Source: UBA6623 sp965217195 (GTDB taxonomy: Bacteria > Acidobacteriota > Terriglobia > Bryobacterales > UBA6623). Taken from it: a stretch of 64,000 bases of DNA. The stretch's first letter is position 1; each line of letters opens with the position of its first letter. Below the pieces are notes generated by a model, which saw only the letters and a list, made by a program, of their open reading frames with translations, had not been told where the DNA came from and searched no databases. The stretch spans positions 496,001-560,000 of the forward strand of contig CBDCHL010000003.1 in assembly GCA_965217195.1 (NCBI GenBank), given 5' to 3'. The position numbers and the translations under genes were made by a program. Positions 1 to 8,687 of the stretch are shown here, piece by piece.

Positions 1-2
1 CG

Positions 3-1595
3 TGCCTGTTCGGCGCTGTGGTAGCGCTGAGCGTCAATCCAACCTCGGCCCACGAGCCAAGCAAAGCTGCCTTTCTGGCTGCTCAACAGGTAGAAAAGGA
101 AAGCTCGGCGGCGCGCTCACCGGACAAGAATCGCAAGCGTTGTCAGTTGACAATCGATCTGGTCGATGCGGAAAGTGGCCGCTCTTTGCCGGGGACGGTG
201 CGCCTCACGATCCTACCGGAAGGCGAACCCTGGCCGCTCGATGAACTCATCAAACGCCGCAACGACTGGTACACCATGCCCGCTCGGGCCACGGTGGCGG
301 TTCCCCAGGCAAAGCTCAAGATCGAGGCCATTCACGGTCTCGGAACGGAAACCGCCCAACGCACCGTAGATCTCACCGGCAAACAGAAAGCCGAAATTAA
401 GCTGCCGTTGAAGCATTTTTACGATGCTGCAGCGAAGGGTTGGCGCTCCGGCAACACCCACCTGCACCTGATGAAGCAAACGCGGGCGGAGGCCGACCGC
501 TATTTGCGCACGGTCCCAAAGGCCGACGGCCTTGATCTGGTTTTCCTTTCGCATCTCGAGCGGGTTCCGGACGACGAGACCTATATCTCGAACCGTTACA
601 GCGCCGGCGATTTGAAGAAACTCTCCGAAGCCGGCGTCCCGTTCGGCAACGGCGAAGAGCATCGACATAACTTCGAGGCTTACGGGGAAGGCTACGGGCA
701 CGTCATGTTGCTCAACATCAACAAGCTGATTCAGCCTGTCAGCATCGGTCCCGGCATCATGAAGAAAGGAACGGACGGTATTCCACTGCAGCGCGGGATC
801 AAGCAGGCCCACCGGCAGGGCGCCACCGCCATCTGGTGCCACAACAACTCCGGCCTGGAAGATATTCCGAACTGGATGGCGGGGATGCTCGACGCGCAAA
901 ACATATTTGACGGCGGCCCGCATACCCCCTACGACCGTACCTTCTACCGCTACTTGAACCTCGGTCTGAAGGTCCCGTTTTCGACCGGTACCGACTGGTT
1001 CATCTTCGACTTTTCGCGGGCCTACGTCCCTATCGATGCGCCCGTTTCAAGCAAGGACTGGCTGCGGGCGCTGGCCTCGGGCCGCTCCTACATCACGAAC
1101 GGAACCTTCCTCGAGTTCCGAGTGGGCGACAGTGATGTGGGCGATACCATTGAGCAAACAAAGCCGGTCGGCCTTCCGGTCAGGGGACGCGCCGTCGGCC
1201 GCAACGATTTCCGGGAGATTGAATTGATTCATAACGGGAAGGTCGTTCATTCGGCCGGCAGCAAGCCCGTGGCAGGGCACTTCGAAGCCGAGATGAACTT
1301 CGCGCTCGTCGTCGACCGGCCGGGCTGGGTCGCCCTGCGAATTCCGTGGGAGAACAATGAGAACGAGCTAGGCCACCCCCTCCGCGCTCACACCAGCCCC
1401 GTCTACATTGAGCTCGCCGGCAAGCGAATCTTCGAGCCTGAAGTCGCCCGAGAGCTAATCGCCGAGATGGAAGAGGGCATCAAAACCATCGAGGCCAAGG
1501 CGACCTTCGCGAACGACCAGGAACGCAGAGCTGTCTTGAACGTCCACGAGGAGGGTATCGCGATCCTGCGCCGGCGGCTTGAGAAGAACAAATAG
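3..1595 (+). CDS. CehA/McbA-type metallohydrolase, 5' end outside window
   Basis: The frame is open to the left edge, and its first visible residues are hydrophobic and lead into Ala-rich sequence, so the window starts inside what looks like a signal peptide and the start codon is missing. About 530 residues are visible. A beta-rich N-terminal part is followed near residue 150 by GNTHLHL, the metal-binding His motif of PHP-like CehA/McbA hydrolases, then by a second conserved stretch around residue 270 (GATAIWCHNNSG) and a STGTDW segment near residue 330. The C-terminal 150 residues form another beta domain and a charged helix. It is probably exported; the substrate is not evident. A paralogue lies at 38647-40587. 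Family assignment is fairly sure, enzyme activity is inferred. Confidence 0.8.
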   Translation, partial: CLFGAVVALSVNPTSAHEPSKAAFLAAQQVEKESSAARSPDKNRKRCQLTIDLVDAESGRSLPGTVRLTILPEGEPWPLDELIKRRNDWYTMPARATVAVPQAKLKIEAIHGLGTETAQRTVDLTGKQKAEIKLPLKHFYDAAAKGWRSGNTHLHLMKQTRAEADRYLRTVPKADGLDLVFLSHLERVPDDETYISNRYSAGDLKKLSEAGVPFGNGEEHRHNFEAYGEGYGHVMLLNINKLIQPVSIGPGIMKKGTDGIPLQRGIKQAHRQGATAIWCHNNSGLEDIPNWMAGMLDAQNIFDGGPHTPYDRTFYRYLNLGLKVPFSTGTDWFIFDFSRAYVPIDAPVSSKDWLRALASGRSYITNGTFLEFRVGDSDVGDTIEQTKPVGLPVRGRAVGRNDFREIELIHNGKVVHSAGSKPVAGHFEAEMNFALVVDRPGWVALRIPWENNENELGHPLRAHTSPVYIELAGKRIFEPEVARELIAEMEEGIKTIEAKATFANDQERRAVLNVHEEGIAILRRRLEKNK

Positions 1596-1740
1596 GGATT
1601 AGGCCGAGGTCCGGTTTCCGGACTCATACCGAACGAAATAGTCCAAGTACATCCTGAACACTTTCGAAGCTCGGACCTGGGCAAGACTCGGCGGCAGCCG
1701 GAAAGGGCGGGAAAGGGATGGAAGCGCGGCCGATTCCTTC

Positions 1741-3597
1741 CTACTCGGTGCGAACCAGCACATCGTGCCCGGTCCCGAGGTCAGCGGCGGCGGGCGTCAC
1801 GATCGTATTGTTGTCGATGTAGATTTTCTCGTCCTTGTGAATCGCCCGGCGAACGTCGTCTTCACTGACGAACGGAACGACCGTAACTTCGGGCGCCGGT
1901 GGCGCGGGTGACGCCTCGGCTGCCGGAGCGTCCTGCGTCGATGCGGCAGCGGACCGACGCCCGCCCAGAAAGCGATCCACCACGGATGCGGCAGCGGTTG
2001 AGGAAGCGAGCGCGGCCGGCCGGCCGGCCGGGGCCGCTACCGCGGACGGTGACGAAATCGCAATACCGCGTCCCTGGAGATAACGCCCCACAGCATCGCT
2101 GATATCCGATCTACCCGCGCCGCCGGAAGAAGTTGGGGAGGCGGGCGCTGTAACAGCAGCCGGGGCCGCCGGTGCGGGCGTTGCTTGCGGAATCGGCTTG
2201 CCTGCGAAATAGGCCTTAGCTTCTTCGCTTTCAAAAGCCGTTTCGGGATCGCGCACGTGATAGGCGATCCGCTTGATGTTGATTAGGTGCATCGGCCCGA
2301 TGTTGTCGCTGGTGACGTTGCCCGCGATCGCCCCGCAACCGAGCGTCATTGCAGGAAATAGGTTCGTCGTGATACCGGTCGACCCCTGCGGTGCCGGCGT
2401 ATTCACGAGCACGCGAAAAGCCGGCATGCGGAGGCCGAATTCGCGAATGCGCTCGTCGTTGTGGGAGTAGATCACCGTAGTGTGACCCCGCCCGCCGAAG
2501 TTTAAGATGGTCTCGCAGGCATCGAGGCTCTCAGCGAAATCTCGGACAAAATAGACCGCCAGCACAGGCGAGAGCTTCTCGGCCGACATCGGATGCTCGC
2601 GGCCCACGCCGTCGAGTTCCACCGTCAGAATGCGCGTTCCCTCCGGGACGCTGAACCCCGCCATTTGAGCAATCTTGCCGGGCGCTTGCCCGACGCAATC
2701 CGGGTTAATCGCGAAGTTCGGCTTAATCAGGAGCTTCCGCAAGGCTTCTCGCTGCTGATCATTACAGAGAAACGCGCCGTTCGCCTTCAGCGCGGCCAAC
2801 ACCTTGTCGCGATTCGCGGCCTCGGCAACGACCGTCTGCTCGCTCGAACAAACCGTGCCGTAGTCAAACGACTTGCCGTCCACCACCGAAGCGACGGCTT
2901 TCTCCACGTCGGCCGAGGATTCGATCAAGACCGCCACATTCCCGGGGCCCACGCCCAGCGCCGGCTTGCCGCTCGAGTACGCCGCGCGCACGATTCCTGC
3001 GCCGCCTGTCGACAGGATCACGCCCGTCAACTTGTGCTTCATCAGCTCGTTGGTGCCCGGCAGGCTGGCGTCGCTCAGGCACTGCACGATGCCCTGGGGA
3101 GCGCCCGCCTCGACCGCCGCCTGCGCCAACAAAGCTGCCGACTCGCACGTACAGCGCACGGCTCTCGGGTGCGGAGACAAGACAATGCCGTTGCGCCCCT
3201 TGAGTGAAATAAGAATCTTGTAGAAAGCCGTCGAAGTCGGATTGGTCGTGGGCAGAATCGCCGCGACGATCCCCACCGGTTCGGCAATCTCGATCAGGCC
3301 TTTTTCGGGGTCTTCACGAATGATACCGACCGTCTTCAGCGGGCGGATCGCTTTATGTAACAGGTCCGAGTTCAGGAGGTTCTTAGCAACCTTGTCGCGA
3401 ACGTTACCGTAGCCGGTCTCTTCTACCGCGAGACGCGCCAGAGGTTCGGCGTTGGCCCGCGCCACGGCGGCGACATGGTCGACGATGCTGTCGACTTGTT
3501 CCTGGGTATGGTTCTTGTATTCCAGAAATGCCTGATGCGCCAGCTCGATCTTGTGCCGAACTTCTTGAATCGATCGCAGATCTTTGTCTTCCAACAT
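1741..3597 (-). CDS. Microcompartment-type CoA-acylating aldehyde dehydrogenase with long C-terminal tail
   Basis: Member of the EutE/PduP group, which converts an aldehyde plus CoA and NAD+ to acyl-CoA inside bacterial microcompartments. Numbering below is from an alternative GTG at 3606; ATG at 3597 (MLEDKDL) fits the family better, though neither start has a good ribosome binding site. The catalytic Cys is at about 253 (DYGTVCSSEQ), and the nucleotide fold motifs LPTTNPTSTA and GVGPGN are present. The catalytic part ends near 470. A tail of about 150 residues follows, made of Ala/Pro-rich linkers around two short amphipathic helices (about 500-515, SDISDAVGRYL; about 540-552, ASVVDRFLGG) that look like encapsulation peptides, then a terminal segment with IDNNTIVTPAA. 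The shell gene lies just upstream on the same strand. Cargo role is inferred from the tail and neighbour. Confidence 0.9.
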   Translation of the reverse strand: MLEDKDLRSIQEVRHKIELAHQAFLEYKNHTQEQVDSIVDHVAAVARANAEPLARLAVEETGYGNVRDKVAKNLLNSDLLHKAIRPLKTVGIIREDPEKGLIEIAEPVGIVAAILPTTNPTSTAFYKILISLKGRNGIVLSPHPRAVRCTCESAALLAQAAVEAGAPQGIVQCLSDASLPGTNELMKHKLTGVILSTGGAGIVRAAYSSGKPALGVGPGNVAVLIESSADVEKAVASVVDGKSFDYGTVCSSEQTVVAEAANRDKVLAALKANGAFLCNDQQREALRKLLIKPNFAINPDCVGQAPGKIAQMAGFSVPEGTRILTVELDGVGREHPMSAEKLSPVLAVYFVRDFAESLDACETILNFGGRGHTTVIYSHNDERIREFGLRMPAFRVLVNTPAPQGSTGITTNLFPAMTLGCGAIAGNVTSDNIGPMHLINIKRIAYHVRDPETAFESEEAKAYFAGKPIPQATPAPAAPAAVTAPASPTSSGGAGRSDISDAVGRYLQGRGIAISSPSAVAAPAGRPAALASSTAAASVVDRFLGGRRSAAASTQDAPAAEASPAPPAPEVTVVPFVSEDDVRRAIHKDEKIYIDNNTIVTPAAADLGTGHDVLVRTE

Positions 3598-3694
3598 GGG
3601 CGACACTCAGCGGGGCGCATCAAAACAACCGGGTGGCCCGGTGGCCTTGGCGGACTCGGCGGTCCGGGTTCTTGCTTTACGACTGGAAACCCCT

Positions 3695-3988
3695 CTACTT
3701 CTTACCGCCTTTAGCGGGGAGGTTCTTCGGGGTGAGTCTTTCGGCCTCGTCATGCGGATTAGGAATCACGTGCACGCCGACCAACTCGCCCACTCGACGA
3801 GCCGCCGCCGCGCCGGCATCGGTCGCGGCTTTGACCGCACCGACATCGCCGCGACAAGTCACCAGAATCAGCGCGGCTCCGACGTTTTCTTTCCCTTCGA
3901 GGACCACATTGGCGGCCTTGACCATCGCGTCGGCAGCCTCGATGGCGCCGGTAAGCCCCTTGGTTTCAATCATGCCGAGAGCTTCCAT
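3695..3988 (-). CDS. BMC-H microcompartment shell protein
   Basis: A 97-residue single BMC domain of the PduA/EutM/CcmK type, which assembles into hexagonal tiles of a protein shell. It begins MEALGMIETKGL, the usual first strand, has the typical AADAMVKAANV helix, and ends with a short Lys-rich tail. An AAGGAG ribosome binding site sits about five bases before the ATG, so the start is secure. It is followed on the same strand by the aldehyde dehydrogenase after about 100 bases, a normal shell/cargo pairing. No vertex protein (BMC-P), trimeric shell protein, phosphotransacylase or signature enzyme is visible in the window, so a complete compartment would need genes elsewhere. Confidence 0.93.
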   Translation of the reverse strand: MEALGMIETKGLTGAIEAADAMVKAANVVLEGKENVGAALILVTCRGDVGAVKAATDAGAAAARRVGELVGVHVIPNPHDEAERLTPKNLPAKGGKK

Positions 3989-4100
3989 CGGTTCTCCTTA
4001 CTTAGCGGGCGTAACTCGTGACGTTACCATATCCGGAGGCCGGTTCTCAAATCCAATAGCGATCAAGCACCCAGAGCGGCGGCGCGCCCGAAATCATCCG

Positions 4101-5384
4101 CTATTCCAACTCGTAAATTCGCATGCGGCCGGTTCGCTCGGCGATGACCCGCCGGGTGCGTCCCGAGCGCGGAGCCAACAGTCTCCGCAGCGTCGCGGTG
4201 TCGACCGGTTCCCGGCCGTTAACCCACAAAACAACATCACCCGACCGCAGCCCGGCCTGCTCGGCGGAGCTGCCGCGAGCCACCAAATCGATCGCTACAC
4301 CTTTCCGTGGGGCTCGAAAATCGAGTCCTGCCCCGTCCGGCCGCGCTCCCGAAGAAGGTACGGCTCCACCGCGCGCCGAGAGCGTGAACCCGACCGCGCG
4401 GGTCCCGCGCCTTCCCTTCAATTCAACGATTTCGCGCGCAACCGGCAGGACCAACGGAAGCAGGTCGTCCACCGCTTCCACCTCGGTCCCGTCGAGTGAG
4501 AGGATGCGATCGCCCGGCCTGATGCCGGCTCGGTCGGCTGCCTTCCCGATCCAGACTTCGGCTACCTCGACGCCTTGGGCGGGTCGCTCGGCGTCTTCGG
4601 GTAGCGCCGCCGGTTTCACGCGAAAACCGTATCGCGCTACCAACTGCGCTCCGAACGATGCCGCTTGTTCGAGAGCCGCCGGGACGTCGGCTGACGCCAT
4701 CACCGCCAAGCGGTCTTCACAGCGTATGATCACGCCGATGAGATGGCCGTCGAGATCAAACAATCCGGCGCCCAGCATGGTCTCGTTGAAATTGACGTTG
4801 TAGGTGACCTCTTGAAAACTGAACTCGCCGCACGTTGTTGGTGCTGAGCCGCCATAGATGCCGGGAGCAAAGGCATAGCTTCCATCCTCCCTCCGCGCAA
4901 CGGCCACGAGCCAATCTCCCGCCAACAAGACGTCAATCGGGACTCTCTGCACGGGTTGAAACGCGTCGCTGGCACCCACCCGCAACGACACGATGGGGAA
5001 CAGCGGCGAAGCTACGGCGCGGTGAGCTTCGGCTTCCAATTGTTCCGCGGTCCGCACCAGCGTAATCGCGGGGAATTCCTCTGTCCCGGCAGCCGTAACG
5101 AGAGTGCCGTCGACATCCCAGATCAACGCCGTCGAGCGATTACCGGCGACCCACGTCAGATGGCGCGAGGCGTTGGCGGCCACCTCCGAAAAAAAGACCG
5201 CCATTTCCTGAACGTTGCGCCGCTGAGTCATTCGCTGCAAGCCCATCAACTCGGCGGGCGATGAGACGGGTGGTGCGTCGTCGCCGCGGCTGTCGGGGCG
5301 GGCCCAAATACCCAACACCAGGATCAGCCCCGCCGCTACGGCAAGCAGACCAACGTACTTACGATCGGCCGCTTTGCTGGACAT
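4101..5384 (-). CDS. Membrane-anchored double-PDZ protein with degenerate trypsin-like domain
   Basis: The chosen ATG gives 427 residues beginning with a short cytoplasmic stretch and one membrane helix (about 10-27), so the body is periplasmic. Residues about 75-225 follow the DegP/HtrA beta-barrel pattern, including GAGLFDLDGHLIGVI where proteases have GNSGGPLFDLDGRVIGV. The catalytic Ser is missing (ETMLGAG) and no His is present in the LVTAAG segment, so it is probably not a protease. Two PDZ domains follow (about 255-335 and 352-425, with AGIRPGDRILSLDG and AGLRSGDVVLWVNG). The frame stays open 50 codons upstream, but that extension has no membrane or domain features. It lies between the shell gene and the TolC-type gene; a scaffold or quality-control role is a guess. 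Confidence 0.75.
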   Translation of the reverse strand: MSSKAADRKYVGLLAVAAGLILVLGIWARPDSRGDDAPPVSSPAELMGLQRMTQRRNVQEMAVFFSEVAANASRHLTWVAGNRSTALIWDVDGTLVTAAGTEEFPAITLVRTAEQLEAEAHRAVASPLFPIVSLRVGASDAFQPVQRVPIDVLLAGDWLVAVARREDGSYAFAPGIYGGSAPTTCGEFSFQEVTYNVNFNETMLGAGLFDLDGHLIGVIIRCEDRLAVMASADVPAALEQAASFGAQLVARYGFRVKPAALPEDAERPAQGVEVAEVWIGKAADRAGIRPGDRILSLDGTEVEAVDDLLPLVLPVAREIVELKGRRGTRAVGFTLSARGGAVPSSGARPDGAGLDFRAPRKGVAIDLVARGSSAEQAGLRSGDVVLWVNGREPVDTATLRRLLAPRSGRTRRVIAERTGRMRIYELE

Positions 5385-5546
5385 AAGAAGGGGTCTGGAA
5401 ACCGACTCACACGGATTCTGCGGCAACCGGCAGCCTGGTTGCCCGCGCTTCTCCGCGCGGCTTTCATTGTCCCACGACGCCGATATCGCGCCCACTCGAC
5501 GTGCTCCGGCCCCGGCATCGAGGGTTCGCGTCACACCAGGGGCCGT

Positions 5547-5583
5547 GAAAAAATGGGAACTGTACCGAGCGCCGACCGAATAA
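5547..5583 (+). repeat. 37-bp interspersed repeat, copy 1
   Basis: The stretch from GAAAAAATGGG to CGACCGAATAA recurs almost exactly, in reverse orientation, at 49011-49047. It lies between the TolC-type gene and the PDZ gene. The central part GTACCGAGCGCCGACCGAA is identical in both copies. It does not code and is not part of a recognised IS. Confidence 0.75.
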
Positions 5584-5647
5584 GTTCGATTGAATCAGTA
5601 ATCGCATCCGGCGCGAAGTGGATTGTACCCGATTTTCTCGCGGGCCC

Positions 5648-7294
5648 TCAGGGGTCGTCGTAGGTCAGAACGACGCCGCGAGCCTCGAGTAGCTCCCCGG
5701 TGGCTTGCAGCAACCGGATAACGCTGCGGCGGTAGGCAATCGACTGCGCAAGTAAATCGGCCTCCGCTTGCACCAGATCATCCTGGGCGTCGAGGACCAG
5801 AAATGCCGTGGTCACGCCGAGGTCGTACTTCTTCTGCTCGGCATCGAGCCGCTTCCGCGCGAAATCGCGGGCAACGCCCGCCTGATGAATCGCCGCCTTG
5901 CTCTGCTCCACTCCTGCAACGGCGTTGAGAGCCTCGAGCCGCACTTGTTGCTCAAGACTGCGAAGCGTATACAAATCCCGCTTCTTCCGGATTTGCGCAT
6001 CCGACAAGTCGGCCGCCGCGCGTCGATTCCGCAGCGGGAGCTGAAGCTGCAACCCAAATGAATACGTCGGGAAATTGAACCCCAGCAACTGGTCCAAGGC
6101 CTGGCGATATCCGCCAGGGATGAAGGTCGTCGTTGGCTCGCCGCCGAAAAGCGTTCGCTCGAAGAAATTACCGCCCCGGCCCTGCGAGCTGTAGTTGGCG
6201 GTCAAAGTGAGATCGGGGCGCAGTTCATCTGTTGCCGCCCGGATGTTGAAGTCATCGATGTCAAGTGAATAGCGACTCTGTACCAACTCCGGCCGCATTT
6301 GCATAGCCTTGGCGACGGTTTGCTCGGGATCGTAGGTCGGCATCTGATCCGGCGGCTCCGCGGTCTCGGTCAAGAGTAGACGGATTTGGCGAAAGCGGGG
6401 GTCCAGATCAGCTCCGATCCAACGGCGTACGACATCCTCGGCCTGCTGCAAGCTGTATTGAAACTGCGTCACGGCGACTTGCGCGGTGGCGTATTGCTGC
6501 TCGGGCTGGTAGATGTCGAGCGGCGATATCGCGCCCAGCTCAAGCTCACGCCGGGAGCGTTCAAGAAACGCCCGCGCCAATTCAAGATTGTTCTCACGCA
6601 CCCGCAGCGATTCGCGCTGATCTACAACGTCCCAATACGCGTTTTCAGCCTGTACTAATAGGCCGAGAATACGTTCCCGCACCTGTTCACCAGTCGCATC
6701 GAGCTGCGAGCGCGCTACCAAAATCGGGACTCGGTTGACGAACCGACCCCGACCACGCAATAGGGGCTGCGTGATCTGAAAATCCAAGTTATGCGTAATG
6801 CTGGGATTGAAATTCGTGAATTGGCTGTTGTTTGCATTCTTGACGCCCGTAAAGCCGACCGAATAGGTCGTCCCCGTATCCATCGTCTTGTTGTATGTCA
6901 AGCTGCCGCGCTGGTTCAAGTTCGTGCGGACTTCGGCGCCGTCGAGGACACCTGTGGAGGGATTATTGGAGCGGTTGGCGTTGAAGCCGGCAGAGACGGT
7001 CGGGTCGAATACGCCGAAGGCCCGCTGGACAGCGTTTTGCTGTTCATAAACTGCAAGCTTCTGCAGCTGGATGTCGGGACTGTTGGCGATGACCAACTCG
7101 ATGTAAGCGCGCAGAGAAAGCTGGATGCGATCGTCGATATAAAAGTCTTCCAAACGCCGGACGGTTTCGATTTCGATGTCCAGGGGAGGTCGTTGCCATT
7201 GCTCCTTAAAGTAGTCACGGCCCGGAAAAGTGGAAAACTGCGCCGGCAACCCCATGCCGCCGATCAACATCAGACTGAGAAGTCGAATCCGCAT
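5648..7294 (-). CDS. TolC-family outer membrane efflux protein
   Basis: A 548-residue protein with an N-terminal signal sequence (MRIRLLSLMLIGGMGLPAQ) and the two long helical repeats of outer membrane factors. These are visible as coiled-coil stretches rich in Ala, Gln, Glu and Arg, for example the ENAYWDVVDQRESLRVRENN region and the SRRELELGAISPLDIYQ motif, repeated later as DAEQKKYDLGVTTAFLVLDAQ. The family forms a trimeric channel-tunnel across outer membrane and periplasm, joined to an inner-membrane pump by HlyD-type adaptors. Three such adaptors and a permease lie directly upstream on the same strand, so this is very likely the exit duct of that system. Substrate unknown. Confidence 0.9.
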   Translation of the reverse strand: MRIRLLSLMLIGGMGLPAQFSTFPGRDYFKEQWQRPPLDIEIETVRRLEDFYIDDRIQLSLRAYIELVIANSPDIQLQKLAVYEQQNAVQRAFGVFDPTVSAGFNANRSNNPSTGVLDGAEVRTNLNQRGSLTYNKTMDTGTTYSVGFTGVKNANNSQFTNFNPSITHNLDFQITQPLLRGRGRFVNRVPILVARSQLDATGEQVRERILGLLVQAENAYWDVVDQRESLRVRENNLELARAFLERSRRELELGAISPLDIYQPEQQYATAQVAVTQFQYSLQQAEDVVRRWIGADLDPRFRQIRLLLTETAEPPDQMPTYDPEQTVAKAMQMRPELVQSRYSLDIDDFNIRAATDELRPDLTLTANYSSQGRGGNFFERTLFGGEPTTTFIPGGYRQALDQLLGFNFPTYSFGLQLQLPLRNRRAAADLSDAQIRKKRDLYTLRSLEQQVRLEALNAVAGVEQSKAAIHQAGVARDFARKRLDAEQKKYDLGVTTAFLVLDAQDDLVQAEADLLAQSIAYRRSVIRLLQATGELLEARGVVLTYDDP

Positions 7295-7329
7295 TCAGTC
7301 GTTCCCTCAAGCCCCGAAATCAAGGTGGC

Positions 7330-7349
7330 GACCTGCACTCTTGCAGGTC
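7330..7349. repeat. REP-like hairpin between permease and TolC genes
   Basis: Perfect 8-bp stem GACCTGCA / TGCAGGTC with loop CTCT, followed by CCTAG. The same design with other stem bases occurs at 10681-10700 (followed by CCTAG as well), and with a second hairpin at 15958-15996. Confidence 0.7.
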
Positions 7350-7427
7350 CTAGCTCCCAGTTGGGACCGACACTCCTATCGCTCCCAACCCAGTGCGGCA
7401 GGTCTCCCCACCTGCCCTCTTCCACCG

Positions 7428-8687
7428 CTACTCGTACCGAATCGCCTCAATCGGATCCAGTTTCGCCGCCTGCACGGCCGGGTAAATTCCAAAGAGCAAT
7501 CCGATAAATACCGATACTCCGAAGGCCACGAAAATCGACCCGGCCGTCACGATAGTCGACCATCCGGCAATCGCCGAAATGACTTGCGATCCCCCAAAAC
7601 CCGCCGCGATCCCGATCAATCCACCGACAATCGAAATCAACACGGCTTCGATCAGGAATTGCCGCACGATGTCGCGCTGTCGAGCGCCGATGGCTCGCCG
7701 AATGCCGATTTCACGAGTACGCTCGAGCACCGTCGCCAACATGATGTTCATGATGCCGATGCCGCCGACCAGCAGCGAAATGCCGGCGATGCAAATCATG
7801 ACGACTTCAAAGATGAACTGCTGTTGCTCGCGTTGCGCTAACAAGCCTGCCGGAACGAGCACAGAAAAATCCCCGGCGTCGTTGTGGGTCGCCGTCAGGA
7901 TGGCGCGCACAATTTCCGCCGTCTCGATCGGGTCGGCATCGTTGCGGACCCGCACGAAGATGCCGTCGATTTCATCCTTGAGATAGCTGTTGCTGTCTTG
8001 AAAGCGGCGCATCGCCGAGTTCATCGGGCTCACGATAAGATTGTTGCGGTCGTCCGTTTCGAGACCCTCGACTTGCGACTCCGCGGTTGCCTGCGGCGCC
8101 ATCACGCCGATCACTTGCAACCAAACCTCGTTGACCTTGACGTACTTCCCGACCGCCGAGCCATAGCCCAGCAAATTCACTTTGGCCCGTTCTCCGAGGA
8201 CGCAGACCGGCGCCGATCGTAGATCCTCTTCTTCGGTGAAGAAACGTCCTTCGAGCAACGTGACGTTATAAGTCTCGATGTAATTCGCTTCGACGCCGAT
8301 CAACGTCGGCATCTCTTGATCAGTGCGCGGAAGGATGCTTTGCGGCTGGAAAGTCTTACGGGGCGACATCGCCACGATGTTCGGGGTGTTGTCCCGAAGC
8401 GCTCGGAAATCGCGGAAGGTCAACCCGGGCGAGAGCTCGCGCACGGCCAGCAGCGAATCGCGATCTACAGCCTCGCGGGCTTCGACGATGATGTTGTTGA
8501 CGCCGAGCAGGTCGATGTAGCGGATCATCTCCTGCTGTGCGCCGGCGGTGATCGACAACATCGCGACGACCGCGCCGACGCCGAAGATCATGCCGAGCAT
8601 GGTCAGCAGGGAGCGAAGCTTGTGTGCGAGAAGGCTTCCGAGGCCCATCCAAAGCTCGGGCGCCATGTGGGCAAGATGGGTGAACAC
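7428..8687 (-). CDS. MacB/FtsX-type ABC transporter permease
   Basis: About 419 residues. An N-terminal membrane helix (SLLTMLGMIFGVGAVVAMLS) leads into a large periplasmic MacB-type domain (about 45-280), then three C-terminal membrane helices of the FtsX domain, including ISLLVGGIGIMNIMLATVLERTREIG interrupted here for length, and a RAIGARQRDIVRQFL cytoplasmic loop. This is the MacB fold without its N-terminal ATPase domain. The GTG start follows the stop codon of the upstream adaptor gene with no gap, so the two are translationally coupled; an internal ATG eight codons in is an alternative. No ATP-binding subunit gene lies in this cluster, which is unusual because this permease type needs one (LolD/MacB-type). 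Confidence 0.9.
   Translation of the reverse strand: MFTHLAHMAPELWMGLGSLLAHKLRSLLTMLGMIFGVGAVVAMLSITAGAQQEMIRYIDLLGVNNIIVEAREAVDRDSLLAVRELSPGLTFRDFRALRDNTPNIVAMSPRKTFQPQSILPRTDQEMPTLIGVEANYIETYNVTLLEGRFFTEEEDLRSAPVCVLGERAKVNLLGYGSAVGKYVKVNEVWLQVIGVMAPQATAESQVEGLETDDRNNLIVSPMNSAMRRFQDSNSYLKDEIDGIFVRVRNDADPIETAEIVRAILTATHNDAGDFSVLVPAGLLAQREQQQFIFEVVMICIAGISLLVGGIGIMNIMLATVLERTREIGIRRAIGARQRDIVRQFLIEAVLISIVGGLIGIAAGFGGSQVISAIAGWSTIVTAGSIFVAFGVSVFIGLLFGIYPAVQAAKLDPIEAIRYE

Noticed and set aside
213..923. Long minus-strand frame opposite the first gene
   Set aside because: It mirrors the codon pattern of the real plus-strand gene, and its translation has no domain features. The same applies to the long frames opposite glnD (20476-22104) and opposite both glutamine synthetases.
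2593..3207. Plus-strand frame inside the aldehyde dehydrogenase
   Set aside because: Antisense shadow of a well-supported gene; Arg/His-rich and without motifs.
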